Below are positions 35,361 through 44,398 of a stretch of 46,813 bases of DNA, in pieces. The notes beneath the pieces were generated by a model. That model did no database searches, was not told the origin of the DNA, and worked only from the letters and a program-made list of their open reading frames with translations. The DNA is taken from the NCBI RefSeq assembly GCF_004341625.1, contig NZ_SLZG01000032.1:1-46813 (forward strand), in the 5' to 3' direction. Source of the DNA: Rhizobium sp. BK376. Lineage in GTDB: Bacteria > Pseudomonadota > Alphaproteobacteria > Rhizobiales > Rhizobiaceae. Each line of letters begins with the position of its first letter. Position 1 is the stretch's first letter. The position numbers and the translations under genes are program-made.

Positions 35361-36566
35361 TCAGCCGCCTTCGGCTCGTTCTTTTTTGAGGACGGAGAAA
35401 TCAGGGGTCATGCTGTCGAAGATCGCCAGCGATGCCGCCCCGAGGACACGCGTGTCGAGGCCGCTTTCCGATTTCAGCAGCCGGCCGGATGCATTGTTGT
35501 GCTGGCTGCTGACACTGATCAGCGAGGGCTTGATCCTGGCGATCAGCCCATCGAGGATGGAATCGGGAACGGGGCCGCCGAGAATGACGACCTGCGGATC
35601 GAAGAGGTTTTCGATCGTCACCAACGCGTTGCGCAGATGGTCGGCGGCCTCGTCCAGCCATGCGACCAGCTTTGGTTCCTCATCTTCGAACGCCTTGTAG
35701 AGACGGTCGAGGTCGATGGATTTCAGGCTCTCCGGTTCGCCTGTCAAATCCGCGAAAGCGGCGGAAAGCGAAACATAACGTTCCAGACACCCTCTGTTGC
35801 CGCAGGAGCAAAGCCTCCCGTTCGGAACGCTGATGATGTGTCCCAGCTCTCCCGACATCCCGAATGCCCCGCGATAGGGGTGACTGGAAATGATAATGCC
35901 GCCGCCGAGGCCGACGCCGAGATAGATGTAGAAAAAATCCGAGAATTGCCGGCCCGCGCCAAACAGAAGTTCGCCGAGCGCGCCGGCCGTCGCATCATTG
36001 TCGAGAAAAATCGGCATGTTGAGCCGCTGCTTCAGGTTCTCGACGACAGGGAAATCCAGCCAGTCCGGAACGGAGCTGGGACCGAGCACGGTCGGATTCC
36101 CCTCCGACACCAGCACCGGCATGACGACGCCCGCACCCCATATGCGCTCACGAGGTACCTTGGCCTTGTTGATCAGTTCATTCACCGCCGCCTCTATCAG
36201 CGGCAGGACGACGGCGGGTGTCGGATGCGTCACGGGCAACTCGATTTCCGCCTGCACCTCGCCGCCAAGATTGAGCAGAACGACGACCAGACGACGATGA
36301 TCGAAGGAGATGCCGAACGAAAAGGCTCCCGAGGGATTGATGACGAGATCGATCGGCGGCTGGCCGCGCCCGCCGGTCTTGCGCGCCTTTTCGATCAGCA
36401 GCCCATCCGGTTTGAACTGGTCGATGATGTTGGTCACGGTCTGAGCCGAGAGCCCTGTCAGGCGAGCGACTTCGGCGCGCGACAGCGGGCCGTTCAGCCG
36501 TATCGTCTCCAGGACGACACGGCGGTTGAAACGCTGCGTGCGATCGAGGTTCGTACCAAACAACAT
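35361..36566 (-). CDS. ROK-family transcriptional repressor (NagC/Mlc/XylR type)
   Basis: The 401-residue protein has an N-terminal winged HTH (LSRAEVARLTGLSAQTVTNI) and a ROK domain with IYLGVGLGGGIIISSHPYRG, SGELGHI and the zinc motif CSCGNRGCLE. It is therefore a sugar-responsive repressor. Its start lies 56 bp from the AATCC-N7-GGATT site at 36623-36647, and two more such sites lie in front of the amidohydrolase and SIS genes. I infer that it represses all of these and itself, and is released by the sugar substrate or its phosphate. Confidence 0.9.
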   Translation of the reverse strand: MLFGTNLDRTQRFNRRVVLETIRLNGPLSRAEVARLTGLSAQTVTNIIDQFKPDGLLIEKARKTGGRGQPPIDLVINPSGAFSFGISFDHRRLVVVLLNLGGEVQAEIELPVTHPTPAVVLPLIEAAVNELINKAKVPRERIWGAGVVMPVLVSEGNPTVLGPSSVPDWLDFPVVENLKQRLNMPIFLDNDATAGALGELLFGAGRQFSDFFYIYLGVGLGGGIIISSHPYRGAFGMSGELGHIISVPNGRLCSCGNRGCLERYVSLSAAFADLTGEPESLKSIDLDRLYKAFEDEEPKLVAWLDEAADHLRNALVTIENLFDPQVVILGGPVPDSILDGLIARIKPSLISVSSQHNNASGRLLKSESGLDTRVLGAASLAIFDSMTPDFSVLKKERAEGG

Positions 36567-36601
36567 AGTGGCTCCTTCGGCGACACTTCGTCAGATTCTT
36601 G

Positions 36602-36647
36602 TTGCATTCCGACCGTGACATGATTAAATCCAATTAATGGATTAAAA
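36602..36647. promoter_or_regulatory. Promoter with ROK-type operator between repressor and GGT genes
   Basis: -35 TTGCAT (36602-36607), 17-bp spacer, -10 TAAATC (36625-36630). The dyad AATCC-AATTAAT-GGATT (36627-36643) sits on the -10. It is in the divergent gap between the repressor gene (minus) and the GGT/transporter operon (plus), so it can serve autoregulation as well. Confidence 0.78.
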
Positions 36648-36710
36648 AAGTCGGCGCGACAATTTTCGTGCTTTTCGCATCATCCCATTTCTAAACGCAA
36701 GGGAATTTGG

Positions 36711-38378
36711 ATGAATCTGGCCGATGCAAGGACTTCGCGCCCATTGCTGCTCGGAAACCGCCACATGGTTTCGGCGGGTCATCCGCTTGCGGCGCTGGCC
36801 GGCTTCAATATTCTCGAGGCTGGAGGAAATGCCATCGATGCCGGCGTTGCCGCCGGTTTCGCGCTGAATGTCGTGCATCCGGACATGGCCAATCTGGGCG
36901 GCGTCGCTCCGATCATGCTTTACTCCACTGAGCGGAAGAAAGTGACGACGATCGCCGGCATTGGCCAATGGCCGGAGCTTGCAACGCTCGACGCCGTGAG
37001 CAAGGCCGGCAATGGTCGCATTCCAGTCAGTCCACAGCGCTGGGTCGTGCCGGCGGCGGTCGGCTCCTGGCTGACGGGGCTTGAACGCTACGGCACGCTG
37101 TCTGCCGCCGAGGCGCTCGCCCCGGCGATCGATCTCGCTGAGAACGGTTTTCCGGCGCATTATTTCCTCTGCTACAATGTTTCGATCTCGCAAGCCGCCT
37201 GGGCGGACTTTCCCGACAACCGGGCAATCTACATGCCGGAAGGCCATCTGCCGGTCGAAGGCGACGTGATCCGCCAGTCCGGCTTGGCCGATACGCTGAA
37301 GCGTCTTGTCGCGGCCGAGAGATCAGCGGGCGGCAGCCGCGAAGACGGCATACGGGCCGCTCGCGACTGCTTCTACAAAGGCGATATTGCCCAGGCGGTC
37401 GATCGCTTTTCGCGCCAGGTCGGCGGCTTCGTTCGCGCCTCGGACATGGCCGCTTTCGTCGCCCGGGAAGAACCGCCCGTTTCCACCTCGTATCGCGGCC
37501 GGCGGTTCTACGCTTGCGGGCCGTGGTCGCAGGGGCCGGCGGTGCTGCAGATGCTGAACCTCGGCGCGCGTTTTGATCTGGCCGCACTCAACGAGGCCGA
37601 CCTTGCCCACACGCTGATCGAGATCGTCAAGCTGGCCCTGGGTGACCGCAACCGACATTACGGCGATCCGCGCTTCGTCGATGTTCCGATCGAGCGTCTG
37701 TTGTCCGAGGAGCACGCCCAAAGACTGGCCGGGCTGATCGCGCCATCCCGGGCGAACGATGTTCCCCACGATCCGGTTCAGGGATCGGCCAGTCCGGACA
37801 CCACCTTCGTCTGCGTCGTCGATGCCGATGGCAACGCCTTCGCGGCGACGCCGAGCGACAGCACCATGCTGGTGACGCCGATCGTGCCGGAGCTTGGTTT
37901 CGGCATCTCCGATCGGGGACTGCAGGCATCGCTCGATCCTCAGGATGCCAATTGCGTGGCGCCCGGCAAGAGGCCGCGCCTGACGCCAAACCCGGGCCTG
38001 ATGCTGAGCGACGATGGATTGATGGTCTTTGGCACGCCCGGCGGCGAGGTACAGACGCAGGCCATGCTGCAATTCCTCGTCAATCATATCGATCGCGGCA
38101 TGAACTTGCAGGCCGCCTGCGAACATCCGCGATGGGCAAGCTACGGCGTGCCGACAACCGAGGATCCGCATTTCATGGAGCCAAAGATGGTGCGGGTCGA
38201 AGAAGGGCTCGAACATGCCATTGGCGCGGATTTGCGCAGCCGGGGGCACCGTGTCGAGGCTTGGCCGTTGCGGGCATCGCTGGCCGGCGGCATTTGCGCG
38301 GTCGAGCGCCATCACCGATCTGCGGTGCTGTACGGTGCTGCCGATCCGCGCCGGATGAGCTACGCCGTCGGCAGATAA
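36711..38378 (+). CDS. Gamma-glutamyltransferase family protein
   Basis: The 555-residue Ntn-hydrolase-type protein shows the GGT pattern: NRHMVSAGHPLAALAGFNIL, GGNAIDAGVAAGFALNVV, then the autocleavage region SPDTTFVCVVDADGNAFA, where a Thr after the scissile bond would become the nucleophile. GKRPRLTPNPGLML and TPGGEVQTQAMLQFLVNH follow. Typical GGTs are periplasmic, but there is no signal peptide here, so this one should be cytoplasmic. AAGGGAA precedes the ATG. It is the first gene of the operon with the MalE/Ugp-type importer. Hydrolysis of a gamma-glutamyl or similar amide bond in the imported compound fits, but is not proven. Confidence 0.88.
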   Translation: MNLADARTSRPLLLGNRHMVSAGHPLAALAGFNILEAGGNAIDAGVAAGFALNVVHPDMANLGGVAPIMLYSTERKKVTTIAGIGQWPELATLDAVSKAGNGRIPVSPQRWVVPAAVGSWLTGLERYGTLSAAEALAPAIDLAENGFPAHYFLCYNVSISQAAWADFPDNRAIYMPEGHLPVEGDVIRQSGLADTLKRLVAAERSAGGSREDGIRAARDCFYKGDIAQAVDRFSRQVGGFVRASDMAAFVAREEPPVSTSYRGRRFYACGPWSQGPAVLQMLNLGARFDLAALNEADLAHTLIEIVKLALGDRNRHYGDPRFVDVPIERLLSEEHAQRLAGLIAPSRANDVPHDPVQGSASPDTTFVCVVDADGNAFAATPSDSTMLVTPIVPELGFGISDRGLQASLDPQDANCVAPGKRPRLTPNPGLMLSDDGLMVFGTPGGEVQTQAMLQFLVNHIDRGMNLQAACEHPRWASYGVPTTEDPHFMEPKMVRVEEGLEHAIGADLRSRGHRVEAWPLRASLAGGICAVERHHRSAVLYGAADPRRMSYAVGR

Positions 38379-38416
38379 ACCGGACTTGACCAAATAAAGA
38401 TAAAGGGAACAGAAGC

Positions 38417-39739
38417 ATGAAAATTTCACGTCGTTCTGTGATCAAGACCATGGGTGCATCCACGGCCGCCGTGGCGCTCTATTCGCAGGGCCTGCGCTCG
38501 ACCTTCGCGCAATCTGGCAAGGGACTTACCTACTGGGGTCACAACTATCAGACACGTGTGGAAATCGTGAACAAGATCATGGTCCCCGGCTTCCTGAAGG
38601 AAACCGGCATCCAGGTCATCCACGAGGATTTCGAGACCAACCAGAACGAGTTGAAAATCCTGACGGCATGGGCCGGTGGCGGCGAAGGCGGCCCTGACCT
38701 TGTCTCCGTCGGCGACAACAATGTGACGAACTATGTCTATCGCAAGCTGGTCGCGCCGGTGGATTACACCGCCTTCGGCTTCAAGACGCAGCAGGAATTG
38801 GTCGATGCTTTCGAGCCCGGTGTGCTCGACGGCTTCATCGTCGACGGCGTTCTCTACGCGGTGCCGATGGATCTTGCCTCCATCTCCATGTACTACCGCA
38901 AGGACTTCTTCAAGGAAGCCGGCCTTGATCCCGAAAAGCCGCCGCAGACTTGGGATGAGGTCATGGAAATGGGCAGGAAACTCACCAAGACCGATAGCAA
39001 CGGCACCGTGACCCGCGCCGGCTGGGGCTGGATGGCACGCAGCATCTCCTCGCATTTCTACTATTGGGGCACTCTGCTTCCGCAGAAGGGCGTCGATTTC
39101 CTGAATGCAGCAGGTGACGGCAACGGCTTCAGCAATGACGCCGGCATGGCCGCTTTCCAATATCTCTACGACACGTTCCACGGCGACAATCGCATCAGCG
39201 CGCTCGGTCTTGCGCCGACCATCGATCCGGTTGACGACTTCGGCTCCGGCCGCGTGGCAATGATGAATTCCGGTCTCTGGCTCGCACCGTCCGTCGAGGC
39301 CAAGTTTCCGAAAGTCACCTACAAGGACGGTATCTATGGCGTTGCCCGCCTGCCGCAGTTCAAGGGCGACAAGCCGGCGACCCGCCTGAACCCCTGGGTA
39401 TATATGGTCAGCGCCAAATCACAGGTTCAAAAGGAGTCGTGGCAGTTCGTCGCCTACATGACGCAGCGTCCCGAAAGCCGGGATATCTGGTTCAGCAAGG
39501 CACATTACGTCCTGCCGTGGAAAGGATTCCGGACGACGGATGCGGTCAAAGCTTTAGGTTATGGCAGCGTCTTCTTCGACGATCTCGAAATCGGCGTTCC
39601 CCTGCCGCGTACCCATCGCTTCAATGAGCTCGCAACCGCCGTCGCCCAGGCCTACGACCGCATCTCAGCCAATGGCGACAAACCGGATGCGGTGGTGCCG
39701 GATCTGGCAAGCGACATCGATAATCTGCTCCAGAGCTGA
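38417..39739 (+). CDS. Extracellular solute-binding protein, family 1 (MalE/UgpB-like)
   Basis: The 440-residue protein begins with SRRSVIKTMGASTAAVALYS, a twin-arginine-like signal, with cleavage after about TFAQS. The mature protein has the family-1 pattern GLTYWGHNYQTRVEIVNKIM, then FIVDGVLYAVPMDLASISMY and LDPEKPPQTWDEVMEMGRKL. It would bind a sugar or sugar conjugate in the periplasm. It follows the GGT gene by 38 bp, and AAGGGAACAG lies ahead of its start. Confidence 0.9.
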   Translation: MKISRRSVIKTMGASTAAVALYSQGLRSTFAQSGKGLTYWGHNYQTRVEIVNKIMVPGFLKETGIQVIHEDFETNQNELKILTAWAGGGEGGPDLVSVGDNNVTNYVYRKLVAPVDYTAFGFKTQQELVDAFEPGVLDGFIVDGVLYAVPMDLASISMYYRKDFFKEAGLDPEKPPQTWDEVMEMGRKLTKTDSNGTVTRAGWGWMARSISSHFYYWGTLLPQKGVDFLNAAGDGNGFSNDAGMAAFQYLYDTFHGDNRISALGLAPTIDPVDDFGSGRVAMMNSGLWLAPSVEAKFPKVTYKDGIYGVARLPQFKGDKPATRLNPWVYMVSAKSQVQKESWQFVAYMTQRPESRDIWFSKAHYVLPWKGFRTTDAVKALGYGSVFFDDLEIGVPLPRTHRFNELATAVAQAYDRISANGDKPDAVVPDLASDIDNLLQS

Positions 39740-39795
39740 CATGCCTGTGCCGCATTTTTTCGTACAGCATGGCCAAGGAATATAGGGGGCGACCC

Positions 39796-40731
39796 ATGGG
39801 TGAACCGGTGTCCACAACGAAGAAGCAGCGACGCAGCCTATCGCCCCGTGAGCTTCGTTCGCGATTGCGCAAGGAATATCCCTATGCGGGGACGGCTTGG
39901 CTCATGGTCCTGCCCTCCGTCTTGTTTTTCGCGGTCTTCGTCATCTATCCCGTCTGCAACGCTTTCTATGTCAGCCTGACATCGTGGGATCTGATCAGTC
40001 CGCCGAAATTCATCGGGCTGGGCAACTATGTCAGGCTTTTCTCGGACCGGTCGTTCCTGAATTCGGCCATGGTGACTATCTATTACACCTTCGTCTTGAT
40101 CATTTTCGAGCTGCCGATTTCACTTGGCCTCGCGCTGCTTCTCGACCGCAAGATCAAGGCGCGCGGTCTCTATCAGGCGATCATCTTTGCGCCCGCCGTG
40201 CTGACGATGGTGGCGGTCGCGATGATCTGGCGCGTGGTCTATGCGCCGACTTCAGGTCTTTATCTGATGTTTACCGAGCCCTTCGGCATTGGTGGCGTTC
40301 AATGGCTGAACAACCGCAATCTCGCCATGCCGGCGATCCTTATCGTTAGCGTTTGGAAGAATATCGGCTACTACATGGTCATTTTCCTGGCCGGCTTGCA
40401 GGCAATTCCCTCTTCCTATTACGAGGCGGCCCGCATGGACGGGGCGGGGAATTGGGCGATCTTCCGCAATATCACCCTGCCGCTGCTGAAGCCCTTCATC
40501 CTGTTCGTATCGGTCATCTCCATCATCCGCGCGTCGCAGGCCTTCAGCCTGTTTTACTCACTGACGAGCGGTGGCCCGGCCAATGCGACCAAGGTGCTGC
40601 CCTATCTGATCTATGATGTCGCCTTCGGTTTCAATCGCATGGGCTACGCCTCGGCCATGGCCGTCGTGATGTTTGCGGCACTCCTCGTCCTGACGATCAT
40701 TCAATTCCGTGTTCTAAGGCCGCAGGCATGA
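39796..40731 (+). CDS. ABC transporter permease (MalF/UgpA-like)
   Basis: The 311-residue inner-membrane protein has six predicted spans starting with TAWLMVLPSVLFFAVFVIYP. Its EAA coupling loop is YYEAARMDGAGNWAIFRNIT. I prefer the start at 39796 because AGGGGG lies just upstream; an ATG at 39769 would add nine residues. It couples to the second permease by a 4-bp overlap. Confidence 0.9.
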   Translation: MGEPVSTTKKQRRSLSPRELRSRLRKEYPYAGTAWLMVLPSVLFFAVFVIYPVCNAFYVSLTSWDLISPPKFIGLGNYVRLFSDRSFLNSAMVTIYYTFVLIIFELPISLGLALLLDRKIKARGLYQAIIFAPAVLTMVAVAMIWRVVYAPTSGLYLMFTEPFGIGGVQWLNNRNLAMPAILIVSVWKNIGYYMVIFLAGLQAIPSSYYEAARMDGAGNWAIFRNITLPLLKPFILFVSVISIIRASQAFSLFYSLTSGGPANATKVLPYLIYDVAFGFNRMGYASAMAVVMFAALLVLTIIQFRVLRPQA

Positions 40732-41618
40732 GCGATACTCCCCTCGAAAACAGCGCTGCCGCGACGCGTGTCCGGCGACCGGCGAAGCGATCCCATCTCG
40801 ATCGCGGCAACTGGATCATACATCTGATCCTGATCGTCGCTTGCGGTCTCATCGTCACCCCGCTGGTGTGGATGGTGATCACGGCGCTCAAGTCGCATGA
40901 GGATGTCTTCGACAAGCCGCTCTGGTGGATACCCCCACATCCTCTGCTGAAGGAAAATATCCAGCACGTTCTCGATCGTATCAATTTCTTTCGTTATTTC
41001 ATGAACAGCGTCATTGTTGCGACGTCGGTGACGCTTCTCGACCTGTTTTTTTCGACGCTCTGCGGCTACGCGCTCGCGAAATACCGCTTTCCCGGACGGG
41101 ATCTCGTCTTCGGGATCATCATGGCGACGATGATGGTTCCCTTTATCGTCATCCTAGTTCCGCAGTATATTCTGGTACGCAATTTAGGTTGGCTAGATTC
41201 CTATGCCGGGCTGATCATCCCGGCGGCCATCAGCAGCTTCGGTATCTTTCTGATGCGCCAGGCTTTTTCAGGAACGCCGGACGAACTGATCGATGCCGCG
41301 CGCATGGATGGCGCCGGCGAACTGCGCATCCTGTTCCAGATCATCGTGCCGATGCATGTCCCGGCCTTGGTCTCGCTGGCGATCCTGCGGTTCCTCGGCG
41401 AATGGGACAACCTTCTCTGGCCGCTGGTCATCACCAATGGCGAGAACATGCGCACCATGTCGCTGGGCCTCGCGCTGCTGCAGGACGACCGCTACGGCAC
41501 CGACATCCCAATGCTGATGACGGCAGCGACCATGGCGCTCGCGCCCATCGTTCTCGTCTACGCCTTCATGCAGCGATACTTCATCAAGAGCGTCGCGGGC
41601 TCCGGACTGAAACAATAG
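40728..41618 (+). CDS. ABC transporter permease (MalG/UgpE-like)
   Basis: The 296-residue protein has a hydrophilic N-terminus of about 25 residues, six spans (first IIHLILIVACGLIVTPLVWM) and the EAA-type loop ELIDAARMDGAGELRILFQI. It ends with YFIKSVAGSGLKQ, the typical MalG-like tail. It is the partner of the upstream permease in the carbohydrate importer. Confidence 0.9.
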   Translation: MSDTPLENSAAATRVRRPAKRSHLDRGNWIIHLILIVACGLIVTPLVWMVITALKSHEDVFDKPLWWIPPHPLLKENIQHVLDRINFFRYFMNSVIVATSVTLLDLFFSTLCGYALAKYRFPGRDLVFGIIMATMMVPFIVILVPQYILVRNLGWLDSYAGLIIPAAISSFGIFLMRQAFSGTPDELIDAARMDGAGELRILFQIIVPMHVPALVSLAILRFLGEWDNLLWPLVITNGENMRTMSLGLALLQDDRYGTDIPMLMTAATMALAPIVLVYAFMQRYFIKSVAGSGLKQ

Positions 41619-41636
41619 AAGTGAGGTTAGTGCGCA

Positions 41637-42701
41637 ATGGCTCGCGTTGAAATTTCCAACGTCCAGAAGATCTTCGAAAATACGGAGGTCGTTCGCGGCG
41701 TCGATATCGATATTGCCGATGGTCAGTTCGTCGTACTCGTCGGTCCGTCCGGCTGCGGAAAATCGACTTTGCTTCGGATGATTGCCGGTCTCGAAAGCAT
41801 AACGGAGGGGGAAATCCGCGTCGGCGGCCAGGTGGTCAATGATGTCGCCTCTAGGGATCGCGACATCGCCATGGTTTTTCAGAACTACGCGCTCTATCCG
41901 CATATGACGGTGACGGAGAATATGAGCTTCTCCCTGCGCCTCAAGCGCACGGCCAAGCCGTTGATTGATACCGCCGTCAATCGTGCCTCGAACATTCTCG
42001 GCCTGGATGCGCTGCTGGAGCGCTATCCGCGCCAGCTTTCCGGCGGACAGCGCCAACGGGTCGCCATGGGTCGGGCGATCGTGCGCGATCCGAAGGTCTT
42101 TCTGTTCGATGAACCGCTTTCCAATCTAGATGCTAAACTTCGCGTGCAGATGCGAAGCGAGATCAAGGAGTTGCACCAGAGGCTCCGCACCACGACGATC
42201 TATGTAACACATGATCAGATCGAGGCGATGACAATGGCGGACCAGATCGTCGTGATGCAGAACGGTCGGATAGAGCAGATGGGTGCGCCGCTTGATCTCT
42301 ACGACCGGCCGGCGAATGTCTTTGTCGCGACCTTTATCGGTTCGCCGGCAATGAATCTCTTCCCCGGAACTGTGAAGCTCGTAGATGGCCGCCCTGTGCT
42401 AAGGACTGACGACAAGGTCGATCTTCCCCTGCCCGAAAGCCGTCACGAGCTCGTAGGGAAATCGGTCGTCTATGGGTTGCGGCCGGAAGATGTTTTGATT
42501 GGCACCGGATCTGTTCTCGCCTCGGTGAGGATCGTGGAACCGACGGGACCTGAAACTCTGCTGATCACCAAAGTCGGTTCGCTGGATGTCGTGATGCTTT
42601 CGCGCGACCGTATACGGGTACAGCCGGGGGACCAGCTACAGATCACCCCTGTTTTCGACAGGATTCATCTTTTTGACAAGGTCACCGGTGCGCGGCTGTG
42701 A
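41637..42701 (+). CDS. ABC transporter ATPase (MalK/UgpC-like)
   Basis: The 354-residue ATPase has Walker A GPSGCGKST, signature LSGGQRQR, Walker B VFLFDEPLSNLDAK and switch His in YVTHDQIEA. The C-terminal regulatory beta-domain contains GLRPEDV. Length and order are those of carbohydrate importers of the CUT1 type. It lies 18 bp after the permease and is the last gene of the island before ISL3 debris begins. Confidence 0.92.
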   Translation: MARVEISNVQKIFENTEVVRGVDIDIADGQFVVLVGPSGCGKSTLLRMIAGLESITEGEIRVGGQVVNDVASRDRDIAMVFQNYALYPHMTVTENMSFSLRLKRTAKPLIDTAVNRASNILGLDALLERYPRQLSGGQRQRVAMGRAIVRDPKVFLFDEPLSNLDAKLRVQMRSEIKELHQRLRTTTIYVTHDQIEAMTMADQIVVMQNGRIEQMGAPLDLYDRPANVFVATFIGSPAMNLFPGTVKLVDGRPVLRTDDKVDLPLPESRHELVGKSVVYGLRPEDVLIGTGSVLASVRIVEPTGPETLLITKVGSLDVVMLSRDRIRVQPGDQLQITPVFDRIHLFDKVTGARL

Positions 42702-42742
42702 ATGGACAAGCCACACCCATTAACTCGAAACTCACTTTGTTT

Positions 42743-43055
42743 GGGTTCTCAACAACTTTGGTGCAGGTAGCGGATTCACGCCGGTTGCGAACAAGCCCAT
42801 AAAGTAACTGGCGTCATTTGCTGCGGGGATCGAACGTGGTCTTGAGGCAGTGAAAGCCACACGGAGCCCTAGAGCACCAGCCCGGTCGAGGGGAAAATCA
42901 ATCGACCCAAGATGATCAAGCGTCAGATGTACGGACGTTCCGGATACAGCCTCCTGAAAAGGAAGGTGCTGGCCCGAGCGTGGACGCAGGCCAGCAGCAA
43001 TATTGGTTCGACAGGGGGGACTATCACAACCTGCACCAAAATTGCGGAAGAGGCC
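42743..43055 (+). mobile_element. ISL3-family element reduced to 313 bp (both ends plus transposase C-terminus)
   Basis: Both ends are recognisable. AACTTTGGTGCAGGT at 42754-42768 is repeated inverted, with one mismatch, at 43029-43043, and the outer parts end in GG(G/CC)TCTT-like sequence at 42743 and 43055. Between them the plus strand encodes ASFAAGIERGLEAVKAT and, after a frame change, VEGKINRPKMIKRQMYGRSG with YSLLKRKVLARA, which is the very C-terminus of ISL3 transposases. Most of the roughly 1.3-kb element is missing, so this is a non-autonomous, internally deleted copy. Confidence 0.75.
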
Positions 43056-43675
43056 TTGATTGACCCTGGCAAGGGCCTCGTCGTAGTCTGACGCCGCGCC
43101 GCGACAGACTGTTAGGAGCCTTTGATTGTGGCGAATGAGGCTGGCCTCCACGGTGGAACATCGCAGCGGCCGAAGCCTTTTGGGTTGCCCGCTTGGAATA
43201 TTGCTTGGTCAGTTTTCCTCGGGTGGCTTGTAGTGTCGAAATTGCAGCAACATCAGCATGTCGTAGGTGATGTGCCGCGCAGATGACCAAAGGCCAAATG
43301 CGGTAGGGTGCAGCGAAAAGGGCGCCTGCGACCACAGGGCTCGCCGCCGCTTTGATCGCGTCGGATCCGGCTCGAACCGGAACGTGTTCGTGGTGACGGG
43401 TAGAAGCCGCCTTTCAATCTGGAGCAAATCAAACAGGCAATTTTGATCAGCCTGTCGCCGGTTCGACTCCGTTCAAGAGCAAATCAACGTGGGGTACGGC
43501 GGAGCCATACCGATTGCTGCGAGTCTTTCTAGCAACACCAAAGCCGGAACTGTAACCTTCGACGGATTTGGCTGGATTTGGGCGTTTCAGTTACGGTAAC
43601 CCTAGCAACGCAAAGCAATTTGCACGAGTGGGACAACTAGGGAAGGACGTCCGCATCTCCAAAAGCAGGACCTTG
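43056..43675. other. Stretch without a clear gene, containing a tRNA-like fragment
   Basis: Between the ISL3 relic and the small ORF I see no supported gene. At 43433-43471 there is ACAGGC, an 11-nt loop, GCCTGT and then GCCGGTTCGACTCCG, which looks like an anticodon stem followed by the T-arm of a tRNA. The stretch is enclosed by GAGCAAATCAA at 43422-43432 and 43477-43487. There is no acceptor stem, so it is not a working tRNA. Confidence 0.4.
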
Positions 43676-43927
43676 ATGAACGCGGATATGATAGCCGCAT
43701 GGGCGGTGGAAAACGGATTCCATGCGATCGATTCGGGGAATTATCGTCGGCATGACGCTGCAGGCGTGATCACGATCGAGATAAAGAGGATGTCATTTCT
43801 CCTCATCGATGAGAGGCAAGGATTGCGACCGCGCCTCATGTCGCGGTTGTTCAAAGAAGTAACCTTTTCAAGTGGGACCGGCTGTTTGCAGGTTCTTCTT
43901 GACCGCTATCGCAACCCTAGAGCCTGA
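43676..43927 (+). CDS. Hypothetical protein, 83 residues
   Basis: I do not recognise this family. From the ATG at 43676 (AGGA nearby) the protein reads MNADMIAAWAVENGFHAIDS and continues with GVITIEIKRMSFLLIDERQG; composition and strand/helix alternation look protein-like. The frame is open from 43568, so a longer form of 119 residues is possible. It lies in decayed DNA with no operon partner, so it may be a relic. Confidence 0.45.
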   Translation: MNADMIAAWAVENGFHAIDSGNYRRHDAAGVITIEIKRMSFLLIDERQGLRPRLMSRLFKEVTFSSGTGCLQVLLDRYRNPRA

Positions 43928-44398
43928 CGTGGTGACCGCAGGCCAGCCAATTCACCAAAGCGGTGGATCGGGCTAACGCCGATGAGCACTGTCGCAAACG
44001 CGAAAAACTCTCAGTATTTCTTCTTGCGAACGATCTTGTTGGCGCGTGGTCCGCTCACGACCCGTCTTCGGTCGCGATTTTCTGCAAGCGGGTTTCGCCT
44101 GCGTTCCAGGCGATCGGCCTCCAGGGCAGCCTCCGCGCCAATCCGAATGTCAAAGCGTTCCTGACGTTTCTCAATGAGGGAGCCCACTTCGGGACGAAGT
44201 GGTGTGTGCTGGACAGTAGTGTTGCAGCGTCTGGGCGCTATCACGTCAACAATATGCGGTGACCGCTATTGGAATCCAAAGCGAACGTTTGGCCGCTGAT
44301 CAGCTCGTGAGTGCCAGATATGCGCGTTTTCAGGAGAGAAAGCCCCGCGAGGCAACTGTTGCTTGGTGACAACGCGGCAGCAAGGCGGGTGTTACCGC

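Noticed and set aside
42732..43151. 139-codon minus-strand frame
   Set aside because: It is antisense to the ISL3 remnant, whose plus-strand transposase C-terminus and inverted ends explain the segment.
43963..44262. Overlapping frames on both strands (99 codons plus, 77 codons minus)
   Set aside because: Neither has a good start or recognisable motif, and I could not decide between them.
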